The position numbers and the translations under genes are program-made. Of a DNA stretch of 60,682 nt, positions 24,917 to 32,745 are shown in pieces. Under the pieces are notes generated by a model. It worked only from the letters and a program-made list of their open reading frames with translations. It was not told where the DNA came from and searched no databases. The stretch comes from Bradyrhizobium guangdongense (GTDB lineage Bacteria; Pseudomonadota; Alphaproteobacteria; Rhizobiales; Xanthobacteraceae): NCBI RefSeq assembly GCF_006483445.1, contig NZ_PPPT01000157.1, positions 1 through 60,682 on the forward strand, read 5' to 3'. Each line of letters begins with the position of its first letter. Position 1 is the first letter of the stretch.

Positions 24917-25609
24917 TTATCGCTTTTTGGCGGGCTTTTTCGCCGGCGCGGCCGGCTTGGCGGGCGTTGCCGGCTGCTCGTCCGGGATCCTCGCCAGCGT
25001 CATGATCTGCATCTGGCCGTTGACCGGCGAGGTGGGCTTTGCCCGCTCCAGGAACTGCTCCTCGCCGAGCCCGATCGACTGCAGGCGCTTGGCGGAAATC
25101 TTGAACGTGTTGACCAGCACGTCGCGGATCGCGTCCGCCCGCCGCTGACTCAGGATCGCATTGGCCTCGCGCGTCTTCGAATTGGACTCGACATGGCCCA
25201 CGATCAGGAACGTGTAGGGCAGCAGCGAGGCGTGGACCAGCGCGTCCGCCAGTCGGCCGACGGTCTGGTATGACGCCGGCTGGATGATCGGCGTGTCGTC
25301 GTCGAACTGGATCGCCGCGTTGAACGCCGGCAGCTTGGCCAGATCGGGCGCGATCAGCGGACGGTTCACTGGCCCCGGATCGTTCTTGATCCGCGTCTTC
25401 GCCCGCTCCATCACCTGCTGCTTCAGCGCCGGCTGGTCGAACTCGGCGTCCTGTTCGTAGTGATTGAGTTTGGCGACGATGTCATCGCGGGTCGGCGGCG
25501 CCGTCTGCGCGTGCGCGGTCGCCGCGGCGAGCGTGAGCGCGACGGCGAGAGCTACGCGTGGGAAGCTGAGCCAAGTCCTGAGCCAAGTCCTGAGCCAAGC
25601 CGCGCGCAT
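24917..25609 (-). CDS. OmpA-family C-terminal domain protein
   Basis: 230 aa with an N-terminal signal peptide (cleavage after TAHA-Q). The C-terminal OmpA-like peptidoglycan-binding domain is visible as IQFDDDTPIIQPASYQTVGR, then FLIVGHVESNSKTREANAIL and SQRRADAIRDVLV. The tail is Ala/Pro/Lys-rich. The signal region contains an in-frame 12-bp tandem repeat giving WLRTWLRTWL. The ATG overlaps the stop of the upstream Cys-rich gene by one base (TGATG), so the two are translationally coupled and probably act together in the periplasm. Confidence 0.9.
   Translation of the reverse strand: MRAAWLRTWLRTWLSFPRVALAVALTLAAATAHAQTAPPTRDDIVAKLNHYEQDAEFDQPALKQQVMERAKTRIKNDPGPVNRPLIAPDLAKLPAFNAAIQFDDDTPIIQPASYQTVGRLADALVHASLLPYTFLIVGHVESNSKTREANAILSQRRADAIRDVLVNTFKISAKRLQSIGLGEEQFLERAKPTSPVNGQMQIMTLARIPDEQPATPAKPAAPAKKPAKKR
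25566..25599. repeat. 12-bp tandem repeat (2.8 copies) inside the OmpA-family signal peptide
   Basis: CTGAGCCAAGTC is present at 25566-25577 and 25578-25589, and as a 10-base partial copy at 25590-25599. It encodes the repeated WLRT residues and keeps the frame, so slippage would lengthen or shorten the leader by four residues. Confidence 0.85.
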
Positions 25610-26025
25610 CAGCGATATCCCGCGTCGTCAACCGCCTTCAGGCAGTTGTTGCTGATGCCCTTGGGCGTCGAGATCAGGCAGGGGACCGACTTGGAGGTCT
25701 CCTTGGTCGAGCCGCCGCAGACCTTGACGATCTCGCGGCCGCAGGCGTTCGCGACCGTCACGCGCGCGGCGACCCGCTTCTGGATCGCGTCGAAGGCCGC
25801 GAGGTAGTCGTTCGAACATTGCGGCGTAAGCACATCCCGGTTGCGGGACAGGCATTCCTTCAGCCGGGTCGAATCCGGGTTCACGCCGCGGCAATTGGCG
25901 ACGATTTCCGCGCCACAGCTCTTGGCGAGCATCCCGATCGAATCGCCAAAGCTCATCGTCTCGGCCACCGCCAGCGACGGCATGACCAATGCAAGCACGA
26001 TGGATGTAACGAAGCCCCGGACCAT
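25609..26025 (-). CDS. Secreted cysteine-rich repeat protein
   Basis: 138 aa from ATG 26025 (an upstream in-frame start at 26061 is less likely because the hydrophobic leader begins with MVRGFVTSIVLALVMPSLAVA). The mature part contains spaced cysteines in CGAEIVANCRGVNPDSTRL, KECLSRNRDVLTPQC, ACGREIVKVCGG, and two more near the C-terminus. This spacing is typical of the Cys-rich GLG1-like repeat family found as short periplasmic proteins in rhizobia. Function is unknown; translational coupling to the OmpA-family gene suggests a shared envelope role. Confidence 0.8.
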   Translation of the reverse strand: MVRGFVTSIVLALVMPSLAVAETMSFGDSIGMLAKSCGAEIVANCRGVNPDSTRLKECLSRNRDVLTPQCSNDYLAAFDAIQKRVAARVTVANACGREIVKVCGGSTKETSKSVPCLISTPKGISNNCLKAVDDAGYR

Positions 26026-26217
26026 GGCTGCATCTGATACGGGGAAGTTCGCGGTGGTCAAGGGCTGTGGATGGAAGATTTGTCGCCCATCGGCGCAGTG
26101 CGACGACTAGTCCTAGTCAAGGGCGATTAGTCTCGATCAGCAAGTGTAGTCTGGGAATGGACTTGCCATTGATCGATAAGGATTTTGGATTCCAATAAAG
26201 AACGGCGCCTCATAGCG

Positions 26218-26535
26218 CTATTTGGATTTAGAATTTCTGGTGAAAAGAAACCCAATGAGCGCAGTGACGACGATAGTCAAAATTTGGGAAGATGTCTTCA
26301 GCTTCTCCGCGTTTTCGCTGGCGAAGAAAATTCCGAGGCAGCCAAACGCGATAGTCCCGAGGATCGCGAGGCCAGCGCCAATGAGCATGGCCTCGCGATT
26401 GCTACGATCAACCGCTTCCTTAAACTTGATGAGCGCAGGTGTAGACAGCTTCTCTACGATCCGCTCCTGTCGCGTAACTGCCAAATCGGAGCTGGTTGTT
26501 CTCAGATCCGGCTGCTGTTCGACACGAGTGTCCAT
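26218..26535 (-). CDS. Hypothetical small membrane protein
   Basis: 105 aa with a charged N-terminal half (about residues 1-48, helical) and two membrane segments (LIGAGLAILGTIAFGCLGIFF and SSQILTIVVTALIGFLF), ending in a short basic tail. No family is recognised. Its codon use is visibly less GC-biased than in the flanking genes, suggesting that it belongs to a small acquired segment with the next two or three genes. Confidence 0.6.
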   Translation of the reverse strand: MDTRVEQQPDLRTTSSDLAVTRQERIVEKLSTPALIKFKEAVDRSNREAMLIGAGLAILGTIAFGCLGIFFASENAEKLKTSSQILTIVVTALIGFLFTRNSKSK

Positions 26536-26568
26536 ATGCGCTCCTAATTCAGAAGCAGTAGATTGCGA

Positions 26569-26835
26569 CTAGAGGCCTACAAATTCCCGCTCGCGACGGA
26601 TATTTGTATCCCTATCTTCCTCCCATGCACCAACGTGCATCCCTGCCGCCTTCGCAGCATCAGCCATGGTAAGAAATTCAAGAGCCGTACGAAGCACGTC
26701 TGCCTTTGTCATTCCTCGTTCCTTAGCGAGCCGTTCTACGACATCATTCAACCTTTCACTCAGGTCTAGAGTGAGACGCGTGCGAGCTACTTCGTTCGGA
26801 TCGCCGCTTTGTCCAACGTTCTTTACAGTCGCCAC
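26569..26835 (-). CDS. Ribbon-helix-helix (CopG/Arc-like) DNA-binding protein
   Basis: 88 aa from GTG 26835, chosen because AGGAGG stands seven bases upstream. The central part TRLTLDLSERLNDVVERLAK followed by ERGMTKADVLRTALEFL is a clear ribbon-helix-helix: one beta strand that reads DNA, then two helices. These proteins are typically antitoxins, plasmid regulators or small repressors. No toxin-like gene is adjacent on the same strand; the 30-residue basic ORF lies 73 bp upstream. Confidence 0.75.
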   Translation of the reverse strand: MATVKNVGQSGDPNEVARTRLTLDLSERLNDVVERLAKERGMTKADVLRTALEFLTMADAAKAAGMHVGAWEEDRDTNIRREREFVGL

Positions 26836-26907
26836 TGTAGTTCCTCCTAAAAGCAAGGGAAAATGGACTCAGTTGCCCTCCTGAACGTCCAATTTCGAGC
26901 AGTAGTT

Positions 26908-27000
26908 TTACGAGTCGAGCATCCTTGCTTTGGAATGGCTCATAAAATTCCGGTTATGCGAAACCGTGATACTCTTCGCCTTCTTTGCTTTCTTGGCCAT
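26908..27000 (-). CDS. Very short basic ORF (30 residues)
   Basis: ATG 27000 is preceded by CGGAGGGCAAC, a strong ribosome-binding site at proper distance, and the frame closes with TAA at 26908. The product starts MAKKAKKAKSITVSHNRN and is rich in Lys. It could be a leader peptide or a small nucleic-acid-binding protein. The support is only the ribosome-binding site and the position ahead of the ribbon-helix-helix gene on the same strand. Confidence 0.4.
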   Translation of the reverse strand: MAKKAKKAKSITVSHNRNFMSHSKARMLDS

Positions 27001-27219
27001 GTTGCCCTCCGATGTGTGAGATGGCTTTAAATCGCTGCGATGATCTGGGGATCAAATCATCTGCCGGGATAATAGTATTTATATGCCGCTTGTCAACCGA
27101 TATAAAGTAATATATATGCCATCAAGGCATAAAATTTATGCCATAAGGTGTGTGCGTGTGGTAGCGTTTTGTTCCGAGGGGTGTGCTTATCGGCCTTAGG
27201 GAAGAAGGGAGGGCTCTCA

Positions 27220-27501
27220 ATGTTTCTTCCTACGTACGACACCAGGCTACAACTTGAACTGAGCAAGTCCGCACACGGTCCGCGCGTAAACGAGATCGTT
27301 GCACAATTCTTCGAGATCGTGCTGACGCTCTGTCTCGATCTGCCCGACGAACTCGATGACAACGAGCGGATTCTTCTGAGTTGGCTCTCGAGCTTACGTA
27401 GCGGGACTCTCGTGGTGGTCGCGCCACCCTACAAACTTCACTTTCGCCGTGACGCGGCGTTCCCGATTTTTATTCTTCACCGCGTGGAATATCCCCACTG
27501 A
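27220..27501 (+). CDS. Hypothetical protein in the AT-richer islet
   Basis: 93 aa from ATG 27220 with GGGAGGGC eight bases upstream; the frame is also open 24 codons further. The product begins MFLPTYDTRLQLELSK and contains an acidic middle (LDLPDELDDNERILL). No family is recognised. It is the only plausible plus-strand gene between 26.8 and 27.5 kb. The sequence around 27060-27150 upstream is strongly AT-rich and probably contains its promoter. Confidence 0.45.
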   Translation: MFLPTYDTRLQLELSKSAHGPRVNEIVAQFFEIVLTLCLDLPDELDDNERILLSWLSSLRSGTLVVVAPPYKLHFRRDAAFPIFILHRVEYPH

Positions 27502-27543
27502 CACATTAGCTCGCCGAGCTAAGCGCAAATACGCACCCCTGTT

Positions 27544-30144
27544 CTAGGAGATCCTCTGCACAAAGCTGTCCACGACCTTCTTCTCTCCGGCCTTGTCGAA
27601 GGCGATGGTGAGCTTGTTGCCGTCGATCTTGACCACGCGGCCGTAGCCGAATTTTTGGTGGAAGACGCGGTCATCCAGCGCGAATTCCGAGGTCGTGCCG
27701 GTCGATTTGGCGACCAGCTCGCCCTCGATGGTCATGGGACCGCGGCGGCGCGAGCCAAAACTGCTGCCGAAGTCGGGCGAGGATGAAAACGGCGAGGCCT
27801 CTTCCGAAAAGCCGCCGCGTCCGCCGCCACCCCGGCCACTATTGCTGCCGCCCTGGCCGCCGCTTCCGCCACCGCGGTTGCGATTGGCCTGCGCCCGCTG
27901 CCAGCCCGGCGTCGTGTAGCTGGAGCCAAACGCCTCCATGTCGTCGAAGCGCGAGGCGCCATAGCCGCCGGTGCCGCCCCAGGCTGAGCCGCCCTTGGAT
28001 TCCGTGATCTCGACATTGGCGGTTGGCAGTTCGTCGAGGAAGCGGGACGGGATCGTGGTCGACCAGGTGCCGTGGATCCGGCGGTTGGTCGCGAAATACA
28101 GTTTTGCGCGCCGCCGGGCCCGGGTCAGGCCGACATGGGCGAGCCGACGTTCTTCCTCCAGCCCCGCGCGGCCCTGTTCGTCCAGGGTGCGCTGGCTCGG
28201 GAACAGGCCCTCTTCCCAGCCGGGCAGGAACACGTTGTCGAATTCGAGCCCTTTGGCCGAATGCAAGGTCATCAGCGAGACCGCGTCCTCCTCGGAGCCG
28301 CCGTCGCGGTCCATCACCAGCGCGATGTGCTCGAGGAAACCCTGCAGGTTCTCGAACTCCTCCATGGAGCGGACGAGCTCTTTCAGGTTCTCCAGCCGGC
28401 CGGCGGCATCCGCCGAACGGTCCTTCTGCCACATCTCGGTATAGCCGCTCTCGTCCAGCACGATCTGGGCGAGATCCGTGTGGGCGGTGACCTCGCGCTG
28501 GGCGCGCCAGCGGTCGAATTGCGTCACGACTTCGCGCAAGGAGCCGCGCGCCTTCGGCTTCAACTCGTCGGTCTCGATCACGGCGCGCGCCGCCTCGAAC
28601 AGGGGAATGCGGCGCTTGCGCGCATGGTCGTGCAGCATCTGCACGGTGGCATCGCCCAGCCCGCGCTTGGGCACGTTGACGATGCGCTCGAAGGCAAGGT
28701 CGTCGGCCGGCGAGTTGATGACGCGCAAATACGCCAGCGCATCGCGGATTTCGGCGCGCTCGTAGAAGCGTGGTCCGCCGATCACGCGATAGGGCAGGCC
28801 GAGCGTGACGAAGCGGTCTTCGAACTCGCGCATCTGATAGGACGCGCGCACGAGAATCGCGACCTCGTTGAGCTTGTCGCCCATGCGCTGGATTTGCTCG
28901 ATCTCCTCGCCGATCGCGCGGGCCTCTTCTTCCGAATCCCAGGCACCGGTGACGGTGACCTTCTCGCCGTCCTCGTCCTCGGTGCGCAGCGTCTTGCCGA
29001 GCCGTCCCTCATTATGCGCGATCAGATGCGAGGCGGCGGCGAGGATGTGGCCGGTCGAGCGATAATTGCGCTCCAGGCGAATGACCTTTGCGCCGGGGAA
29101 GTCGTGTTCGAAGCGCAGGATGTTGTCGACCTCCGCACCGCGCCAGCCATAGATCGACTGGTCGTCGTCGCCGACGCAGCAGATGTTTTTCATCTTCTCC
29201 CTCTCCCCGTCCTTCACGGGGAGAGGGTTGGGGTGAGGGGCTCTCTCCACGAACTCAGTGCTTGGAGAGTCCCCCTCACCCGCATCGCTTTGCGATGCGA
29301 CCTCTCCCCGCACGCGGGGAGAGGTGGAAGAAGGCGCCTGCGACAACAGCCGCAGCCACAGATACTGCGCAACGTTGGTGTCCTGATATTCGTCGACGAG
29401 GATGAATTTGAAGCGCTGCTGATACTGCCGCAGGATATCCGGGTGCTCGCGGAAGATGCGGATGTCTTCCAGCAGCAGGTCGCCGAAATCGGCCGCGTTC
29501 AGGATCTTCAGCCGTTCCTGATAGCTCGCATAGAGCTTGCCGCCCTTGCCGTTGGCGAACATCGCGGCTTCGCCCGAGGGCACCTGCGACGGCGCCAGGC
29601 CGCGGTTCTTCCAGCCGTCGATCAGGCCGGCGAGCATGCGCGCGGGCCAGCGCTTGTCGTCGATGTTCTCGGCCTGCAGCAACTGCTTCAACAGCCGCAC
29701 CTGGTCGTCGGTGTCGAGCACGGTGAAATTGGATTTGAGCTGCGCGAGCTCGGCATGGGTGCGCAGGATGCGGCCGCCGATGGAGTGGAAGGTGCCGAGC
29801 CACGGCATGCCCTCGACCGCCTGTCCCAGCATCTGGCCGAGGCGGTGCTTCATCTCGCGCGCGGCCTTGTTGGTGAAGGTCACCGACAGGATCTCGCCGG
29901 GACGCGCGCGGCCCTGGCTCAGGATGTGCGCGATGCGCGTCGTCAGCACGCGCGTCTTGCCGGTGCCTGCGCCCGCCAGCACCAGCACCGGTCCGTCCAG
30001 CGTCTCGACCGCCTCGCGCTGCTCGGGATTGAGGCCGGTGAGATATTTCGGGCCCACCGAGGCGCGTGCGCGCGCAGCGATGCCGCCGGCCGCGGGATGG
30101 TGGTCGGGTACGCTGTGATTGGTGATCTTGTTCGGCTCGGTCAT
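27544..30144 (-). CDS. pcrA: PcrA/UvrD-type ATP-dependent DNA helicase with an in-frame palindromic-repeat insertion
   Basis: About 866 aa from ATG 30144 (GTG 30162 and ATG 30153 are also in frame). Numbered from 30162, the SF1A motifs are Walker A AGAGTGKT (63-70), FTNKAAREM, TFHSIGGRIL, Walker B VDEYQDTN (256-263), DDDQSIYGWRGA (332-343), LERNYRST, LMTLHSAKGLEFDNVFLPG and the VGLTRARRR arginine finger motif. The C-terminus has a Gly/Arg-rich linker and the PcrA Tudor-like domain (VFHQKFGYGRVVKIDG). Between Walker B and motif III, about 48 residues (277-324) are extra and are encoded entirely by a palindromic intergenic-type repeat. The helicase unwinds DNA in excision repair and at stalled forks. 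Confidence 0.95.
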   Translation of the reverse strand: MTEPNKITNHSVPDHHPAAGGIAARARASVGPKYLTGLNPEQREAVETLDGPVLVLAGAGTGKTRVLTTRIAHILSQGRARPGEILSVTFTNKAAREMKHRLGQMLGQAVEGMPWLGTFHSIGGRILRTHAELAQLKSNFTVLDTDDQVRLLKQLLQAENIDDKRWPARMLAGLIDGWKNRGLAPSQVPSGEAAMFANGKGGKLYASYQERLKILNAADFGDLLLEDIRIFREHPDILRQYQQRFKFILVDEYQDTNVAQYLWLRLLSQAPSSTSPRVRGEVASQSDAGEGDSPSTEFVERAPHPNPLPVKDGEREKMKNICCVGDDDQSIYGWRGAEVDNILRFEHDFPGAKVIRLERNYRSTGHILAAASHLIAHNEGRLGKTLRTEDEDGEKVTVTGAWDSEEEARAIGEEIEQIQRMGDKLNEVAILVRASYQMREFEDRFVTLGLPYRVIGGPRFYERAEIRDALAYLRVINSPADDLAFERIVNVPKRGLGDATVQMLHDHARKRRIPLFEAARAVIETDELKPKARGSLREVVTQFDRWRAQREVTAHTDLAQIVLDESGYTEMWQKDRSADAAGRLENLKELVRSMEEFENLQGFLEHIALVMDRDGGSEEDAVSLMTLHSAKGLEFDNVFLPGWEEGLFPSQRTLDEQGRAGLEEERRLAHVGLTRARRRAKLYFATNRRIHGTWSTTIPSRFLDELPTANVEITESKGGSAWGGTGGYGASRFDDMEAFGSSYTTPGWQRAQANRNRGGGSGGQGGSNSGRGGGGRGGFSEEASPFSSSPDFGSSFGSRRRGPMTIEGELVAKSTGTTSEFALDDRVFHQKFGYGRVVKIDGNKLTIAFDKAGEKKVVDSFVQRIS
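29191..29334. repeat. Palindromic repeat element inserted in frame in the helicase gene
   Basis: A 144-bp element of nested hairpins. CTCTCCCCGT/ACGGGGAGAG lies at 29201-29225. GGGTGAGGGG/CCCCTCACCC lies at 29231-29281, enclosing a smaller ctctctcc/ggagag stem. GCATCGC/GCGATGC lies at 29282-29298. CCTCTCCCCG/CGGGGAGAGG lies at 29301-29324. This composition matches a mobile intergenic palindrome that is very abundant in Bradyrhizobium-type genomes (general knowledge). Its length is a multiple of three, it has no stop in the coding frame, and it encodes a Pro/Ser/Glu-rich linker within the helicase. Confidence 0.85.
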
Positions 30145-30418
30145 GCGAATCATCGGCCCCACGATGGCACCGCGGGGGTGTGGAAGGGAGCCTTCTTAGC
30201 AGGGATTACCGCCTATATGGGGCGGCGGAGAGGGGTTTTACAGACTTATCCGGCCGCGCTTTCCCGCATGAAGGGCGAAATTTGTTCCTGCGGCCGCCCG
30301 CAATTTCCCCCACGTCGGGGCCGGAACCATCGTTCTGCAATCGAGATTGTCTGTGCAAGCGAGGCGTGACCTTCCGGGCGCGCCGATCGCAAGGCCAATC
30401 GAGACAGAGGTTTTCACC

Positions 30419-30592
30419 ATGCTAGGCTGGGTTGTGACGTTTCTCGTCATCGCGCTGATCGCCGGTCTTCTCGGCTTCGGCGGTATCGCCGGTGCTTCGA
30501 TCGAAATCGCCAAGATCATCTTCTTCATCGCGATCGTGCTGTTCCTGGTCGCGGCCGTGGTCGGACTGGCACGCGGACGCACCAGGATATAG
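30419..30592 (+). CDS. DUF1328 (UPF0391) small membrane protein
   Basis: 57 aa from ATG 30419. The sequence MLGWVVTFLVIALIAGLLGF followed by GGIAGASIEIAKIIFFIAIV and VGLARGR matches the DUF1328 family of two-helix membrane proteins, often induced by stress in proteobacteria. The gene lies wholly inside the antisense extension of the thioesterase reading frame (30422-31108, opposite strand). Confidence 0.92.
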   Translation: MLGWVVTFLVIALIAGLLGFGGIAGASIEIAKIIFFIAIVLFLVAAVVGLARGRTRI

Positions 30593-31108
30593 AGCAGCTT
30601 GCCGCTTCGAGGGCATCGCGATGTTCCGGCCGATGCCCTCGGGCCGAGCTACGGCGCTGTGGGCCGCGATGACGCCGGCAATGCGCTCGCGAATGTCTGG
30701 CGGGAAGGGCGCGACCTTGCGCGAGCTCATGTCGATGTGAAGCGACATGTTTTCGGAGGTGGCGGAGACCCATCCTTCGGTTGCATGCCGCAGCTCCTGG
30801 AACGTGTGCAGCCGCTTCTCGTCGGCCTCCAGCAGAATGACCGACACCTGCACGGGATCGCCGAGGTGGATCTCACGCAGATACCGCACGTGGCATTCGG
30901 CGGTGAAGGTCGAGCCGCCGCGCTCCTTCATATAGGTCGGCCCGATCCCGAGCTTGAGCCAGAGCTGGTCGATCGCCCGGTCGAACATCACGTTGTAATA
31001 GGCCATGTTGAGATGGCCGTTGTAGTCGATCCATTGCGGCTCGATCTGCATGATCGACGAGCGGAATGGCTCTGGCTTGGTGGTGGAATCGGCGGCGGTA
31101 TCAGTCAT
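30422..31108 (-). CDS. Acyl-CoA thioesterase (hot-dog fold), with an abnormal antisense C-terminal extension
   Basis: 228 aa from ATG 31108. The first 160 residues form a 4-hydroxybenzoyl-CoA-thioesterase-like hot-dog domain: WIDYNGHLNMAYYNVMFDRA with the active-site region, then FTAECHVRYLREIHLGDPVQ and HTFQELRH. Family members usually end near residue 160-170. Here the frame continues about 55 codons as the exact antisense of the DUF1328 gene, giving a low-complexity Asp/Arg-rich tail (HGRDQEQHDRDEEDDLGDFD). That tail is unlikely to be a natural domain; a lost stop or small frameshift near 30590-30640 is probable. It is divergent from the dld gene at 31193. Confidence 0.82.
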   Translation of the reverse strand: MTDTAADSTTKPEPFRSSIMQIEPQWIDYNGHLNMAYYNVMFDRAIDQLWLKLGIGPTYMKERGGSTFTAECHVRYLREIHLGDPVQVSVILLEADEKRLHTFQELRHATEGWVSATSENMSLHIDMSSRKVAPFPPDIRERIAGVIAAHSAVARPEGIGRNIAMPSKRQAALYPGASACQSDHGRDQEQHDRDEEDDLGDFDRSTGDTAEAEKTGDQRDDEKRHNPA

Positions 31109-31192
31109 TCTTTCCTTCCTGCCATGCGTCCGATCCCTTGACTTGACCGGCCATATATCCTTTGCCACGGTCTCCTTTCGGGAGGAATTTCC

Positions 31193-32617
31193 TTGGCTAC
31201 GACAATCACCAATAATCCGCCGCGGCCGGCGCCGAAAGCCCTCGCAAGCGCGCTCGAGCAGCTCGCCGCACGCTTCGGCAACCGTCTCATCACCTCGCAG
31301 GCGGTGCGCGAACAGCACGGCCACACCACGACCTGGCTGCCCAACCAGCCGCCGGACGGGGTCGTCATGGCGCAGGAGACCAGGGACATCCAGGACGTGG
31401 TCCGGATCTGCGCCAGGAATGGCGTGCCGGTCATTCCCTTCGGCACGGGAACCTCGCTCGAGGGCCAGGTCAACGCACCCGCCGGCGGTATCTGCATCGA
31501 CCTGCGCGACATGAACAAGGTGCTGGCGGTGCATGCCGAGGACCTCGACTGCGTGATCGAGCCCGGCGTCACCCGCAAGGCGCTCAACGAGCATCTGCGC
31601 GACCAGGGCTTGTTCTTCCCGATCGATCCCGGCGCCGACGCATCCCTCGGCGGCATGGCCTCGACGCGTGCGTCCGGCACCAATGCGGTACGCTACGGCA
31701 CGATCCGCGAGAGCGTGCTCGCGTTGAAGGTCGTGCGCGGTGACGGCGAGATCATCACGACGGGTACGCGCGCGAAAAAGTCATCGGCAGGCTACGACCT
31801 GACGCATCTCTTCGTCGGCGCCGAGGGCACGCTCGGCATCATCTCGGAATTGACGATCCGCCTGCGCGGTATCCCTGAGACGATCGCGGCCGGCGCGGTG
31901 TCCTTTGAGACCGTGCATGGCGCCTGCCAGGCGGTCATCCTGGCGATCCAGACCGGCATTCCCGTGGCGCGCATCGAGCTGCTCAATGCGGAGCAGGTGC
32001 GGGCCTGCAATTCCTACTCGAAGCTGACGCTGCCGGAGACGCCGCTGCTGCTGCTCGAATTCCACGGCAGCGAGGTCGAGGTCGCCGAGCAGTCCAAGGC
32101 GTTCGCCGAGATCGCAAAGGACTGCGGTGGCGGCGACTTCTCCTGGACCACCAAGCCGGAAGATCGCACCAAGTTGTGGCAGGCGCGGCACGACGCCTAT
32201 TGGTCGGTGAAGGCGCTGCGGCCCGGTGACAGCATCGGCGTGGTCGCAACCGACGTCTGTGTGCCGATCTCGCGCCTCGCCGATTGCGTCACCGAGACCG
32301 AGGACGATCTGAAGCGGCTCAATCTGATGTCGCCGATCGTCGGCCATGTCGGCGACGGCAATTTCCACTGCTCGCTGCTGTGCGACACCAACGACGCCGA
32401 CGAGATGGCGCGCGGCGAAGAGTTCATGCATCGCCTGGTCGAGCGCGCGCAGGCGATGGACGGCACCTGCACCGGCGAGCACGGCATCGGCCAGGGCAAG
32501 CAGAAATATCTCAAGGCCGAGCTCGGCCCCGAAGCGCTCGAAGCGATGCGCGCGCTGAAGAAAGCGCTCGATCCCCAGAACATCCTCAACCCCGGCAAGA
32601 TCGTACCGGCGGAGTAG
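31193..32617 (+). CDS. dld: FAD-linked D-lactate dehydrogenase (cytochrome-type, GlcD/Dld family)
   Basis: 474 aa from TTG 31193, chosen because GGAGG stands seven bases before it. The FAD-binding type 4 domain includes PVIPFGTGTSLEGQ, CVIEPGVTRKALNEHL, DPGADASLGGMASTRASGTN and HLFVGAEGTLGIISELTIRL. The C-terminal oxidase domain has GHVGDGNFHCSLL, GTCTGEHGIGQGKQKYL and NPGKIVPAE. It oxidises D-lactate (or another 2-hydroxyacid) at the membrane and passes electrons to the respiratory chain. The last 180 bp recur in degraded form at 37871-38044, on the far side of the CHAT/patatin operon. Confidence 0.92.
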   Translation: MATTITNNPPRPAPKALASALEQLAARFGNRLITSQAVREQHGHTTTWLPNQPPDGVVMAQETRDIQDVVRICARNGVPVIPFGTGTSLEGQVNAPAGGICIDLRDMNKVLAVHAEDLDCVIEPGVTRKALNEHLRDQGLFFPIDPGADASLGGMASTRASGTNAVRYGTIRESVLALKVVRGDGEIITTGTRAKKSSAGYDLTHLFVGAEGTLGIISELTIRLRGIPETIAAGAVSFETVHGACQAVILAIQTGIPVARIELLNAEQVRACNSYSKLTLPETPLLLLEFHGSEVEVAEQSKAFAEIAKDCGGGDFSWTTKPEDRTKLWQARHDAYWSVKALRPGDSIGVVATDVCVPISRLADCVTETEDDLKRLNLMSPIVGHVGDGNFHCSLLCDTNDADEMARGEEFMHRLVERAQAMDGTCTGEHGIGQGKQKYLKAELGPEALEAMRALKKALDPQNILNPGKIVPAE

Positions 32618-32745
32618 TCGGTGCCCATCGCCGCGTTCAAGGTGCCGACGTTTCGGGACTGGGGAGTCCCGGAGCGTGCGCTGCGCCGCGATCCCGTCTC
32701 TTCGTGTCGAGAAATCCGCCGCATGGAATGCGAGGTCTTTTGCGA

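Noticed and set aside
27093..27362. Minus-strand Ser-rich ORF opposite the hypothetical gene at 27220
   Set aside because: It has no ribosome-binding site, includes the AT-rich promoter-like stretch and is compositionally an antisense reading.
28072..30369. A 765-codon open frame on the plus strand over the helicase gene
   Set aside because: It is the complement of a clear PcrA/UvrD gene. The product is Leu/Arg/Glu/His-rich as expected from an antisense reading, with no ribosome-binding site or family match.
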